Shown piece after piece: positions 1 through 10,461 of a stretch of 64,000 bases of DNA. This DNA comes from Paralithodes platypus (lineage: Eukaryota; Arthropoda; Malacostraca; Decapoda; Lithodidae). Numbering within the stretch: position 1 is the first letter of the stretch; each line of letters starts with the position of its first letter. The stretch covers positions 31,301,827-31,365,826 of the forward strand of contig CM064512.1 in assembly GCA_032716605.1 (NCBI GenBank), in the 5' to 3' direction. The notes under the pieces were generated by a model that saw only the letters and a program-made list of their open reading frames with translations, made no database searches and had not been told where the DNA came from. Both the position numbers and the translations under genes were made by a program.

Positions 1-110
1 GTCTGTAACTTTAGGAGGAACACGGGACATTTTTCACGTTTATCTTGACAGGGAGTCTATTTAATTTTTAATTTTTTTGTTTAGCTTGATGGAGGTCGAG
101 CGAGGAAACT
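1..110 (+). repeat. fragment of dispersed repeat family Q
   Basis: Non-coding. It shares an ordered series of short motifs (GGACATTTTTC, then a TTTATCTTGA-like stretch, then a GATGGAGGT stretch) with 17450-17545 and 58700-58790. No TIR, tail or coding capacity is visible, so the element class is unknown. Confidence 0.4.
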
Positions 111-794
111 GAAAATAAAGTAATCGATAAATACAGACCAAAAATTAAGCACTAGCTCCTTAAGCTGTTCCTCTGCGTGATCTTATACATAGAAGCATAA
201 TGCGCATTGTTGAATCACGAGTATAGATAGTCTCTTGTGCAGTGGTTAACGCATCTGATTTGCTAACTGATAATTAAAAGGAACCACACTCGCAATTCAT
301 TCATTCTAGTTTACGTTCATACATAAGATCACAAAGAGGAACATAACTTACGTGTGTAACAATTCACAGTCGTAGTGTGCATAATCATCACCAAATATAG
401 GAAATATAATTATATTATTTTTGTATAAATTAAGTAAATAGTTGTTCTACATACGTACCGGTAGATCAAATTTCAATTAACAACATGAAAATTATGATGC
501 TTTTGGGGAGTTTAATCTGGCTATTATTATACTATTTTATTTAGTTTAGGAAAAACTGGTTGATGCTAGAATGTAAATTGACGTCGTTTTAACCCCTTTG
601 AATCCTAATGATTGATCCCAAATTGCATAAAATCGTTTAATGATAGCCATTCTAAACTACCAAAATGCGTCTTAATCCTCATGGGGATAAGGGGGGATAG
701 GCGTATTTATTTGCTCATTTATGTATCTTTTAATTTAATTTTGTTTATTTTTGTTAGTTTCCTACCTAGACCTCCATCAAGCATAACCCGGGAA
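111..794. other. unassigned AT-rich sequence
   Basis: No ORF with family resemblance. At 589-592 a TTAA followed by CCCCTTTGAATCC resembles the left end of the T MITE family, and similarity to the right half of T (TCGTTTAATGATAGCC) follows within 100 bases, so this is probably an internally deleted T copy. A weak tRNA A-box-like stretch lies near 240-256. Confidence 0.35.
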
Positions 795-1060
795 CGGAGA
801 GAACACTCTTAAGAGGTTTTACTGGGCAACGGCGAGAAAGCTCTTAAGAGAGAAGGCCTATAAAAAAACATTTTAAAAGGCCCCAGTAGCACATAAAACA
901 TGTTTTTTCCCTCCATACTTCAAATCACTCTTCCACATCCTCCCCCCCCCCCCCCTCCCGTCAATTATCACCTATTTTCCCTGTTATTCCCTTATTCACT
1001 GGTTTATTTTCGTGGTAACATCTGAAAGCCGGTTGCAGGGTGTGGTCATGAGTGTGTCTA
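795..1060 (-). repeat. dispersed repeat family Q, segment inverted relative to 16085-16395
   Basis: The reverse complement aligns by eye with 16085-16395. Shared landmarks are the CCCAGTAAAACCTCTTAA block, an AAAAGGC(C)T block, a poly-G/poly-C run (about 945-956 here) and a CACCTATTTTCC block. No coding potential is seen. The two copies are separated by about 15 kb and lie in opposite orientation. Confidence 0.5.
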
Positions 1061-1379
1061 TGTGTGGGAAAGAGTGAGAGAGATATATACAGGCCTCAGT
1101 CACTCTCCAGGCTTAGAGAGAGGAGGGTGTGGTGCCAGCTGGCTCACACTTGATGAATGAACCCCTCGCTTACAATTCGCGATTTTGACCAGAAAAATGA
1201 TATTCCCACTTATTTTATTGTTGTTACAGGTCTTCATAGTAAAGGTAAAATAGGCGCCTATGAATAAGTAATAACGATATTTATCATAAAATTACGATTA
1301 TAGGCAGGAATGGAGCCTAATATTGCCGCCCAGAACTGTGGTGTTCACTATACCCTGCACGCGCTTAATGGGTTAAAGA

Positions 1380-1640
1380 AGCACCCACCCAAGACCCTCC
1401 TTTTATGTACATTTTTCGATAGAATAATGTCACGGCCAAAGGTCGGCTCCTCTTAAATTACAGGCACGCAATCGCTCCCCAGGAAAAAAATCGACACATA
1501 CATTACGCAAATATTGACAAAGAAATGGAGCGAAAGGACATAAAATCACCAAACTAATGGGCCGAACGTCTTATAATATGCAAATTAATGGGGCTAAACG
1601 TGAGGAAGAAGGGGGACCAGACAAGCGACTCATCTCCCCT
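1380..1640 (-). repeat. dispersed repeat family Q, second segment
   Basis: Read on the minus strand, it shares blocks with 17250-17480 and 58500-58740: a CTGGTCCCC-CTTCTTCCTCA-like block, a GCCCCATTA block and a TTTTCGATAGAA-like block. The sequence between this segment and 795-1060 contains a GAGA-rich stretch. Class unknown. Confidence 0.4.
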
Positions 1641-1875
1641 TAAAAACAAATGCCGGAATCGCAGTTATCTGTCTTGTATATCTACAATAAAAATATATTC
1701 TCCCCAAATATTGCACAATAAATCCCTCCTCGCATCCAACCCTTGCCCATCTGTATACTTCTCCTTCAGTTACCATACGATTTACAGGGATTTCAAGGAT
1801 GTTTAGTTTTTTCAATCTAGCTCTGTGCAATTATTACCAAAACAGTTTATATTTTACACATATATACACGATTAA

Positions 1876-2073
1876 ATAATTCTTTACCGATTACATCTTT
1901 GAATGTATTCTAGCTACTATTAACCATTTTATTAAGCATTAGGTCGTCCACCAATTAAATGGCTAGACATTTTAACTAATCCTTATAGCTACCACATAGC
2001 CTTCAGAAGCTTCATAAAATCTTCTAAATGTATCTGAAATCAAATAAAAAAGACGTCACTGATACTGAAAGGG
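1876..2073 (+). mobile_element. T-family MITE (198 bp), TTAA-flanked
   Basis: Bounded by TTAA at 1872-1875 and 2074-2077. The right end (AAAAGACGTCACTGATACTG then AAAGGG) matches the right ends of copies at 58271, 30662 and 52901. The left end, containing TTCTTTACCGATTACATC, is a diverged version of the family terminus. Non-coding, so it must have been moved in trans if it transposed. Confidence 0.6.
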
Positions 2074-2171
2074 TTAACAGGGTCAATATTGAATATCCTT
2101 GTCCGTCCAATGACTCCCAAGATATCCGTCCAACTAACAAGGAACATGACAATATGTTGTGTAAATGTTAT

Positions 2172-2379
2172 CCCTTTGAATACCAGCGACGTGTATAATA
2201 TTGTATTCTAGCTATAGTTAGACGATATTATGCAGCTTAGGAAGGATCTGTGCTAGTTAAATAGGTTGGTTGATATAGTTTGAGGCTTTACGTGTGCTAG
2301 AGGTTCTTCCTAAGCTTAATAATATCGTCTAATATTTGCCAGAATACGATGAGAAGGACGTCCCTGGTACTGAAGGGGT
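2172..2379 (+). mobile_element. T-family MITE (about 207 bp)
   Basis: Starts CCCTTTGAATACCAGCGACG and ends CGTCCCTGGTACTGAAGGGG, imperfect inverted repeats of each other. The flank is TTAT on the left and TTTAA on the right, so one TTAA has mutated. The internal AGCTTAGGAAGGATCTGTG and AGGTTCTTCCTAAGCTTAAT form a second, inner inverted pair, also present in the copy at 36313-36519. Confidence 0.75.
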
Positions 2380-2457
2380 TTAAAGGTCTCACTGTGATAG
2401 TTACTGGTTACCCAAAAACATTGCATACACTTATTGGTGATTATTGTATTAAATTTA

Positions 2458-2660
2458 CCCTTTCAAGATACAATACGCATTTATTTTCTCCTGGCTATTA
2501 TTAGATTAGTTTTATCAGATTAGAAAGGATCTATAGAAGTCAAATGGTTAATTGAGAGAGTCTTTTTCCTTTTATTTCCCACAGATCCTTCTTAAGCAGT
2601 ATATGATCGTGTAATGATCGCCAGCATAAACAGTCAAAGTGTGCCATGATCCTCAAAGGG
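2458..2660 (+). mobile_element. T-family MITE, diverged copy
   Basis: Starts CCCTTTCAAGATACAATACG after TTTA and ends with CCTCAAAGGG before TTAA at 2661-2664. It has the family's internal AGAAAGGATCTAT and AGATCCTTCTTAAG inverted pair. Three T copies in under 800 bases (1876-2660) show local clustering. Confidence 0.55.
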
Positions 2661-2664
2661 TTAA

Positions 2665-3099
2665 TTGGAGCCCTTTGGAACAGATAATAAAATTGACGTT
2701 ACATAATTTCGTTTCTAACAGTGACATTCTACTTTCTAGCAATTACTACTATTATCACGTGGAAATATTGTTTAAAGAATGACATAGTAGTATTTTAAAA
2801 ATAGGCTATCTGGGTAGAGAGTGTCATAATATACATTCATCCATTCAGCTATTACTTAGGATACTACATTTTGTAAAGTGATCTAGCTTTATTATCTTAT
2901 AATAACATCACACAGAGAGGAATCTTCTCTCTTGTGCTGGGTGTGTTAGTGTAATTTGGTATGCATACACTGCATGTAACGATTGCCCCCCCCCCCCCCC
3001 CACATCCCTAAAACAAAATAATACTAATACTAATCACTAAGTAAAAACACAAATAATAATATAATACTAAAACAATACATTAATATACGGACACAAAAC
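2665..3099. other. no gene; contains poly-C tract
   Basis: AT-rich single-copy-looking sequence. A run of 16 C lies at about 2986-3001. Nothing else is recognised. Confidence 0.5.
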
Positions 3100-3215
3100 A
3101 CGAAGAGTGACAGGCCAGATTCCCGTTACGTTGGACTGAAAATGTCTGGACACACGGAGCTTGAAGCAGTTTTTGTCCTAGACGGCCTGACAATTTATAG
3201 AGATCATCAGTGAAA
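3100..3215 (-). repeat. 3' tail fragment of J1 LINE family (minus strand)
   Basis: The reverse complement carries the family's tail landmarks in order: GCTTCAAGCTCCGTGTGTCC, then a CATTTT block, then CTGTCACTCTT. They match 38370-38440 on the plus strand. Only the 3' region is present, as expected for a 5'-truncated LINE. Confidence 0.55.
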
Positions 3216-3439
3216 ACCAAATGCCCAAAATTGAGTTGGTATCGGTACGAGCTAGGCGTTTGGTATTAGTATTATATATATATTTAGTTATGTATGTATA
3301 TATGTTGTGTATATACTGTATATTCAGGAGAAACAAGGCAAATTTGCGTGTAACAAGTGTCTTCCCCAAAGTTAAACAAGTGAAAACATCCATCATTTCT
3401 TGGAAAGATTATATTACCACTTTTGCTTAAACAGCTTCC

Positions 3440-4025
3440 CAGACGTTAGTTATGCTCAACCATCTCTGTAGGTTCTTCACCCTTGTACAACTTCGTGTTC
3501 TGTATAGGGGCAACGTACGCCCATGTATCAAATATTGTTTGCATGTTGGGGGAGGTTCCATTCATGCCGCATTTCTCGAAAGCGTCGAGTCTAAAACATT
3601 TTGCCTCATCAACTCACTTCCTCTTACTAGTTCCCTACAATCTCTTTCCACAACGCAAAGTTGCATTTGTTTTCACTTTTCTATTAATATTACAACAATC
3701 GGTGTCCTTCTGAGCTCTCTCAGTGTGTACCCCCTCCCTTGCGGCGGGTGCAAGGCATCTACCTTTCAACTCAGTCCCACTCATATTCTGTTCAACTCTC
3801 CAATCCCAGAATTGGCAAACTTTCTCAGTGTTTCTTCTACCCAGCAAGTTAACTCTGGAACTCTCTCCCTCAATCAATAGTTCTTTCATCCTATGACTTA
3901 AACTGTTTGAAACGTCGTGTGCCCATGCATTTTGACCACAACGTCCCTTAAATTTGGCTCTCTTTTCACTCTGGGGAGACATTCGTCACCAGCAATCTGC
4001 CGTTGGTCTCCTTCCTACACATTGA
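3440..4025 (+). pseudogene. J1 LINE (CR1/Jockey-like) reverse transcriptase C-terminus, decayed
   Basis: Conceptual translation from 3452 keeps the family signature seen better at 37925: an LNxL...FF...QLxxLYRxxVxPCIxYC stretch, then a 'GSxHxAxLxxVExKxFxLINSxPLT' pattern spaced as in CR1/Jockey-superfamily LINE RT C-terminal regions. Several frameshifts follow, and the last third (CIPPPL-like block, LSNP block, tail with GTCACCAGCAATCTGCCGT) can only be followed by changing frame. The upstream RT core is absent. This is a dead 5'-truncated copy. The exact clade within the CR1/Jockey group cannot be fixed by eye. Confidence 0.65.
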
Positions 4026-5130
4026 CAGAAAAAAGACAGAGTACACTTTGAATAATAGTTACTACATTTTCAATGTTCACCCCTTCCTTCCTAAATTACT
4101 CAAGCCATTATCATCCCTTCTTGAACCATTCTTCATCTCCTCAGCCAGCTCCTTCAATTTCAGCTTCAGTATTCTACTAATCCGTTTCATTTTCCTATTA
4201 TACCCTCCCTTCCCATTACAAATGCCTGTTTATCGCCTATTCCATTCATTCTTCCTTATGTTTCTCTTCCTCACTATCATCAACTCATTTTCTAAAAAGT
4301 TCAAGTTTCATAACCATCTAACTCAATAAAGCCCTTCTAGTTTCCCCACTCATTCGTGGTGGTCTCTTTCTACCTCTTCTCAATATCTGAATCCTACAGT
4401 TATTAACAGTTTCCATTATTGACCGCACTACGCCCTAGTTCACTGTCAGTTTCAATTGTTCTTCAATCCCCGTAATTTCTTTAGGTGTTCCTAGTTTACT
4501 ATAGGTTCCGGTTCACTCTTTATTCATCCTTAAAATCCATTACTATGTTCTACAAGTCCTTATTTATATCTCCCCCACACCAACTCTCTATATTTATGCA
4601 TCATCTGCTTCTTACCTTGTTTTTCACCCCAATGTATTACCAACACCAATCACCATTTCCTATTGTTTTCATTACACGTCCTATCAATCTTATATCTATA
4701 TCCCATTCTTCATTCTTCATCATTATCATCTTTCCACTGTTCTATTATTTAGCACCACCACCCAACATCCGTCATCTGTATTGTTATCATTCTATATTTT
4801 CTCATCAAATCCTGTCCATCTAATTCCCCTTCCTCCCTCACTATTATAATTTACCGTGTGTCCTTTCGTAACCTTACTTAATAACTAACACCGTTTTTCA
4901 CTGTACATTTCCTTGCTAACTCCCCCACCCCACCCTGACCCCCTACCAGCCCTTCCCCTGCTAACCATCCCAGAATTAATCACAGTAATTTGTCAGTCGT
5001 CGACATCCACAACACCAGGGCGGACCACAGCCCGTCAATTGGGTGAACCATATAATCTTGGTTAGAACTGACGCCATGTTGATGACCTTATGCAACAATT
5101 ATATTGAAACTGATAATATGTATTGTACAG
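4026..5130. other. pyrimidine-rich unassigned region
   Basis: The plus strand is strikingly rich in C and T over about 4080-4920 and gives only low-complexity Phe/Leu/Ser/Pro ORFs. RTE-like LINEs in this window are purine-rich on their sense strand, so this could be a decayed antisense copy, but I found no alignable motif. It ends with a TTATTT-rich stretch. Confidence 0.35.
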
Positions 5131-5179
5131 TACTTGAACTCCAAATGCGAAACGGTGAGTAATGACTGGACCCAAGTAA

Positions 5180-5240
5180 TTTATCCATGTATTTATTTAT
5201 TTGTATGTTAATTTATATTTATTTATTTATTTATTTTTTG
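5180..5240. repeat. (ATTT)n low-complexity tract
   Basis: Imperfect tandem ATTT units (TTATTTATTTATTT) run across this interval. Simple repeat. Confidence 0.8.
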
Positions 5241-5376
5241 TTTGTAACTGAAATACTTGTTCATAATTCTTCTTCAGTATAGCTTTATTCCTTTATCTAC
5301 TGGTGGAGCAATTTGTTGTAACGAATACAGAACTATGTAGCAAATAATGATCTATGTATTCAAACTTGAGCATTAA

Positions 5377-5815
5377 CCCACTGAGCCCTAGCGACGCAGG
5401 GTTTGCGTCCACAATGTATGTAACGCTAAACCCCAGCGATGCAAAGCATGCGTCCTGGCCGGTCCGGTCCCAATTACTCCGGTCCTATGGCACCTAGAGG
5501 GCTCAGATTTGTATGGGAACTGTGTAAGTATCCCACGCAACCATGCCGATGGTTGAACACTCTCAAAGTCTAACTGCGTGTGCGTGAGCGCACAAAAACC
5601 GGTATTTTGGGTGTTATTGACTTCAATTTTGTACTCTTGTAAAATCGACTTTCGGGGGCTCCGTAGGACCAATTTTTGACCTTTTTGATCGCTTTTTTGT
5701 GGTTTTTCCTTCATTCCTAACCCATTCGCTATTGTTTCTGGAAAAAGAAAAAATCAGAAACAGCCGGTCCCTGGTGGTACATTTATTATAAACTAGCTGG
5801 GTTAAGCTCAGTGGG
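5377..5815 (+). mobile_element. 439-bp TTAA-flanked MITE (piggyBac-like ends)
   Basis: TTAA at 5373-5376 and 5816-5819. The terminal inverted repeat is a perfect CCCACTGAGC / GCTCAGTGGG. The inner sequence (TGTAACGCTAAACCCCAG and a GTCCTATGG block) recurs at 54425-54495 inside the larger TTAA-flanked unit at 54383-55963, so the two belong to one family. TTAA duplication with ends beginning CCC is characteristic of piggyBac-superfamily elements. No transposase ORF is present. Confidence 0.7.
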
Positions 5816-5819
5816 TTAA

Positions 5820-6127
5820 AGGCATCTAAACACTTTTCAATGTTGTTTATTTATTACAACTCAACTAAGCGCATTACCACTTTACAATCCTTTGCACAAA
5901 CAGCCTAGTAAGAGGCTGTAGGCACCAACCGAATAGGGCGGTACTCGCAGGGAGGGCTAGGTGGCTGATAAGGACAGCTGGAACTCCTGTTTCACCACCT
6001 GGCCTCCCTTGCTGATTCTGTCCGTGCCTCATCAATATTGAGGGCAATCCCAGCCTGCCCTTCATAACACATTTTCATTCCATCAATAAATTATACCACA
6101 AATATATTACACACTACACCACTAAAA
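5820..6127. other. no gene recognised
   Basis: Short unassigned interval. The minus-strand ORF at 5874-6065 has no family resemblance and no supporting context. Confidence 0.4.
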
Positions 6128-6310
6128 AACAACCTATACAGTATATATATACTGTATAATAAAAACAACCTATACAGTATATATATACTGTATAATAAAA
6201 ACAACCTATACAGTATATATATACTGTATAATAAAAACAACCTATACAGTATATATATATACTGTATAATAAAAACAACCTATACAGTATATATATACTG
6301 TATAATAAAA
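6128..6310. repeat. 36-bp tandem repeat with internal palindrome, 5 copies
   Basis: Unit AACCTATACAGTATATATAT plus ACTGTATAATAAAAAC. Copies begin at 6131, 6167, 6203, 6239 and 6277 (the fourth has one extra AT). Each unit holds the perfect palindrome TACAGTATATATATACTGTA. Copies are otherwise almost identical, suggesting recent expansion. Confidence 0.9.
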
Positions 6311-6334
6311 AGATGTATCATCGACTCATGGTAG

Positions 6335-6450
6335 CGCCTCCCCCCCCCCCCAAAAAACAAAAAACAAAAAAAACAATGGGGAGGCACTCGTCACAGGCAG
6401 TTCTGCATTTTGTCTCCCTCATCCACATTGAACACCAAACTGGTGAACTA
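6335..6450 (+). repeat. J1 LINE 3' tail fragment
   Basis: Contains the family tail GGGGAGGCACTCGT, AGGCAGTTCTGC, then TTGTCTCCCTCA, matching 38450-38500. It is preceded by poly-C and A-rich runs at 6341-6375. Tail only. Confidence 0.6.
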
Positions 6451-6572
6451 TTTTTTGATTAACCTGAGACAACAAATATTGATCAAGTTAATCGTCTTAC
6501 CGGTACTCTTTCAAGAGAATCTAATCCCGAAAACTAAACCCTAAAATGTGTCAATGTATTGGTGGTCGTAAC

Positions 6573-6778
6573 CTCTTCAACATCAAATGACGTATTTCAT
6601 CATATTACTTTGGTTATCATTATGACATTTAGTGACGTTATGAGGATCTCTAGTTTTCCAAGGGATACGCAGCATCTTAATAAACCTAATTGACTTTAAG
6701 ACATTGCTTCTAAGCTGAGTAAATTCTTCAATGATAGCCATAATACAATGAAGAAATAAATCATAATGCTGATAGGGT
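6573..6778 (+). mobile_element. possible diverged T-family MITE
   Basis: The right part (TTCTTCAATGATAGCCATAA, then GATAGGG before TTAA at 6779-6782) matches the T family. The left end is only loosely similar (CCTCTTCAACATC). The length would be about 206 bases, in line with the family's usual 207. Confidence 0.4.
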
Positions 6779-7009
6779 TAATTATTCACAGTGGTGAGTA
6801 TAAACATTACAAAGAATACAACATGGCGGAAACTGTTAAGTGATTGGCGTCACTCCTTTTCTGAGTCTCCATCTCTCTGCTGGCGTTCCGCGCTCGGTGC
6901 CATTAAAGTATTATTGTTTGTGGAAATATATGTGGGGTATCTCTCTCCCTCATATTACACTATTTAACAATTATCATTTGATATTACATATACATTTTTG
7001 CTCGAACGT

Positions 7010-7100
7010 CCCTTGATATTGATCCTGTGACACTTTCAACTCTAGGGGAAGCACTCGTCAAATACAGATATGCGTGTTGTCTCCCTCAATCATATAAAAC
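7010..7100 (+). repeat. J1 LINE 3' tail fragment
   Basis: Block order CGAACGTCCCTTGAT, CCTGTGACACTTTCAACTC, GGGGAAGCACTCGTC, TGTCTCCCTCAATCATAT, the same as 38410-38505. About 90 bases of the extreme 3' end remain. Confidence 0.65.
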
Positions 7101-7256
7101 AAAAATAAATACACTACACGTTTCACACCAGTTTTATATCCTGAAACTGCCCAATATCCAACCATAAATATTTACGAATGTACAGTATATGTGTCATTAT
7201 CATGCACTCAACTCCACCTATGAATATTGGCATGTACCATATCAATGTACTACTAT

Positions 7257-7672
7257 GGTGATGGGCTGGTCTATCGGAGGGAGAACTGAGCGATCTCTGC
7301 CATACCCATAGCTTACTCTGACTGTTCCTTTTACTTATATATTTTCTAGATCTCAAGTGACGGCGTCTCTTCCGTGGATTGACCTCCCAATCTACCAAGA
7401 TTGGAAGTCAAAGCGTCACTTTTTCCTTTGCCCCTCAACTTTCTCTTCATAATTGTTGAGGGGCACAGGGCCCTGGGTGGGGCTTTGGTTTCCCGGGCGT
7501 TTCTGCACCCTCCTCAGCTCCCCGCCATGGAGTGGCTTCGGTCACCCAGGCTTTATTGTGGTCGGCAGGGAGGGTTCTGTGGGGGCGCTCGGTTATGGCC
7601 TTGGCCCTGCTCGGGGCCTTGGGGCTGTTCGGCCAGACAGCTTGGGGAACAAGAACAACAACAACAACAACA
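7257..7672 (+). mobile_element. S1 short retroposed element, full copy 1
   Basis: Starts GGTGATGGGCTGGTCTATC and ends with an (AAC)n tail. It is flanked by an 8-bp duplication ACTACTAT at 7249-7256 and 7673-7680. It aligns over its length with 35250-35672, and with 21549-21887 on the minus strand. The ORFs inside are unrelated to known proteins and each ends in poly-Asn or poly-Gln encoded by the (AAC)n tail. No tRNA-like A/B boxes are seen, so it is either a SINE of unusual origin or the 3' end of an unrecognised LINE. Confidence 0.8.
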
Positions 7673-7680
7673 ACTACTAT

Positions 7681-8459
7681 AGAGTAAGGTAATCTTCGAA
7701 TTATTTTATTATGACAATATTATAAACATCATACAAAGTATTCACATATTGAAATTTGACTTCATTTTGGACATTTTGAAATGAAGAAGAATGTATTCAT
7801 GGAATATACCTTAAAATGTGTGCTTTTTTTTTTTTTACATCACTGAATATTGAAGCTAAGATCATTATGAACTCGTTATCTGAAGCAAGAGAAAATAGGA
7901 AATCTTAGAAGTCCCGGGTCAATATTCACAGATAATTTTGTTTTATCAAATCTCGTCTTCACATTTCCTCTTCCATTATTTTCCATATTTGCAGACCCAG
8001 ATTGACAGCCATTATTATCTCTGGCAGCAAGTGGGGTGGAAGACATTGAGCGAACAGCAAAACATAGGGAATTTTAATTTCGGCATTGACAGACAAGGTT
8101 CATTGAATTTTCCGAAAGTGTAGATATAATAATGAGGTCTGCGTTGTTGATTGCTAAGTTCTCTATTCATTAACGATTTAGCACTAAAAAGTGATAGCGT
8201 CATTTTTGCTTCGATCTGACTAACAGTAGAAATTTATTTTCGTATACGGAGGATCAGTGGGAGTTTTACGGTTATATAATATAAGTGAGATGACGGGGTT
8301 GCAAACAGACATTATAGCAACCCCATCAGATTTCCTCACAAACAACAGAGAAACACAACAAACTATAGCCAGCCAACATCAAGGAAAGAAAAAGAAAACA
8401 ACGAAGTCCACCATCATAAATCAACGCCCTCTATGATCAACGCCATCTACCTAGACCTG
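7681..8459. other. no gene recognised
   Basis: AT-rich. A (T)13 run lies near 7827. Neither strand carries an ORF with family resemblance. Confidence 0.5.
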
Positions 8460-9840
8460 CGGAACTACAGGACCCCTTCCGGACCAATCAACTGGGCTCC
8501 TTCCGGACCAATCATCTGAGTCTCATCCGAGCCAATCACAAGGTCCAGGAGACAAGACAAAGGCGTATACAACACAATAACCTGATTTAAATGTTAATGA
8601 AGAAGAACTTATGTTAATTAAGATCCGAGGTTTTACTTCAACAGTTGTGATCAGAATAACCCAATATACAGTATAGTGCAGGAAATCACATGTATCAATG
8701 ATAACAGATTAATAGAAAATAAGGTAAGCTTTGCATATAACATGAGTAATAGAGAAAACAGCAATTAATGAACAACAATTATCCTGCAACCATTCAACCT
8801 CTCTAAAATATGAGTTTAGTATTAAGAAATAAAGAATTACAATATCCATGTATTCCTATGTCAATTATATTTTTAAGGCAATTATTAACTTCACAATAAT
8901 TAAAAGATAAAAAACCACATGTCCCCACTATTCCGAAATGAATTAATCAAGACACAAATTATCATCTGAATATTACCTGACCGAAATATAGGATCGGTAG
9001 GCAAACACGAGGCAATACCTTCCACTGGCTAAGCTTTTAGTGGGTATATACCAGTGTCGGAGTTACTTCCGAATAGGGCTAGCCATTTTCCCTATAAAAA
9101 GTTCAACGAGTGTGGCGACTTGGTTGTGTGTTAGACGAGCTAGAAGTGACCTCTAGCTGTGTGAGAGACTGGCAGTTCTCTTTGGTGTCCAACCGAAGGA
9201 GGAACTAAGAGTCCTACGTCGACCAGATTTCCCTCTCATGGATCTCATTTCTCCTCAGCACCCCCACCCTAAGTGTCTCTGTGTTACTGTGTTTTGAGAA
9301 TTATTTTGAAGGTTATATAAAATATGCGAGTGTTCAATTAAAAATTATCATAGAGGCCTATTCTGGACTCTCGTTGCCCTAATTTGCTCTCTTAGTATGA
9401 GTACCTAACTCCCATCTGTGCAGGTTAATATATATAATATTCGTGATATAACGTCCACGTCAACGTTATATATAATTTTTACCTACGTTATATACTCTAT
9501 ACTATACGTAATACTTAGTGAAAACTCAAAGCTTTTATTCAGTGTATTATTATTGATTGAGTGTCCAAGTTCGTATTGAAGTGTATGACGAGATAAATTT
9601 TCCTTCTTAAAAACTTAATCTCAAACTTCGGACAGTGTCCATATGTCATACGAGATCACTTAGAGTACAATTTCACCACAGTTAAAATTAAAAACCCTTT
9701 CCGTTTAGATTGAATTAATCTATGTTCAAGATTTCTAATTTATATTAGTTCTTGTGAATATTCCGATCAACTACGTTCCACGGTTAATAATATTATTTCA
9801 CGGCCAGTTTGGGAATTCATATTATACACTCCTGTGTCCA
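8460..9840. other. unassigned region with LTR-like features
   Basis: A short degenerate tandem CCTTCCGGACCAATCA motif occurs two or three times at 8466-8545. A TATATAAAA-type box near 9312 follows a GC-richer stretch. Palindromic AACGTTATATATA-type motifs lie at 9440-9500. The layout is reminiscent of an LTR or a promoter-bearing repeat, but no second copy, PBS or ORF was found. Confidence 0.3.
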
Positions 9841-10345
9841 ATCAGCCTTTATTTTCGGCTATAGCTGTCTTCGTAGCGCAATGGATAAATGCACTGAATT
9901 TCGGTGTGAAGCATCCTAGGTTCGAATCCCTGGACTGCCACATGTACTTGTTGATTTCATTAATTGAGTTTAGGAGTAAAGTCGGTTGGTGGAGGTAACA
10001 TAATAATTATAAGCACTACATCATTTTGTGTCTTTATTGTATCTTAAACCTTATCAGCCTTTATTTTGGCTATTCTAAGTTGCTACTTCGTTCTGCGTCT
10101 TTATTTTATTTCCATTAGTTTGTTAATTCAGTCAAACTTACTACATCAGCTTTTATTTTGGCTATTCTAAGTTGCTACTTCGTTCTGCGATTTTTTTCCC
10201 CAGTAGTTTGTTAATTCATTCAAACTTACTGCATCAGCCTTTATTTCGGCTCTTACGAGATACTACTTCGTTCTGTGTCTTCATTGTATTACAGTCGTTT
10301 GTTATTTCAGTCAAACCTACTGCATGTATAGCTAATATTTCAGCT
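9841..10345 (+). repeat. ~90-bp tandem repeat array, interrupted
   Basis: Units begin ATCAGCCTTTATTTTGGCTA at 9841, 10053, 10145 and 10233, with spacing of 92 and 88 for the last three. Each also contains TACTTCGTTCTG and TTTGTTAATTCAGTCAAAC-type blocks. The first unit is expanded by a tRNA-like sequence (9867-9941). The I-like LINE lies about 120 bases downstream. Confidence 0.75.
9867..9941 (+). repeat. tRNA-like sequence (tRNA pseudogene or SINE head)
   Basis: It has an A-box-like TAGCGCAATGGATAA and a consensus B box GGTTCGAATCC, about 40 bases apart, as in tRNA-derived internal promoters. The acceptor strands do not pair and the T stem is imperfect, so it is not called as a functional tRNA gene. 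Confidence 0.5.
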
Positions 10346-10446
10346 ATAGTTATTCACTACAGGTTTTGTGAATTTGAGTCCCTTATTAACTGTGATTCTA
10401 GCACATGTACGATTGTAATTATTTTTCATGTATCGTGTGAGATATT

Positions 10447-10461
10447 ATTCACCAGTATTCT
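10447..10461 (+). repeat. left target-site duplication of the I-like LINE
   Basis: ATTCACCAGTATTCT, repeated exactly at 13843-13857. The two copies bound the LINE. Confidence 0.9.

Noticed and set aside
225..300. Possible tRNA-like A box (GTGCAGTGGTTAACGC)
   Set aside because: No B box at the right distance and no stems.
4003..4823. Two hydrophobic ORFs resembling membrane proteins
   Set aside because: Composition is explained by the pyrimidine-rich strand. No motif or start context.
6128..6310. CRISPR-like array of direct repeats
   Set aside because: Units are contiguous with no unique spacers, and the sequence is eukaryotic. It is a satellite.
9867..9941. Functional tRNA gene
   Set aside because: A and B boxes are present, but the acceptor strands do not pair and the T stem has mismatches.
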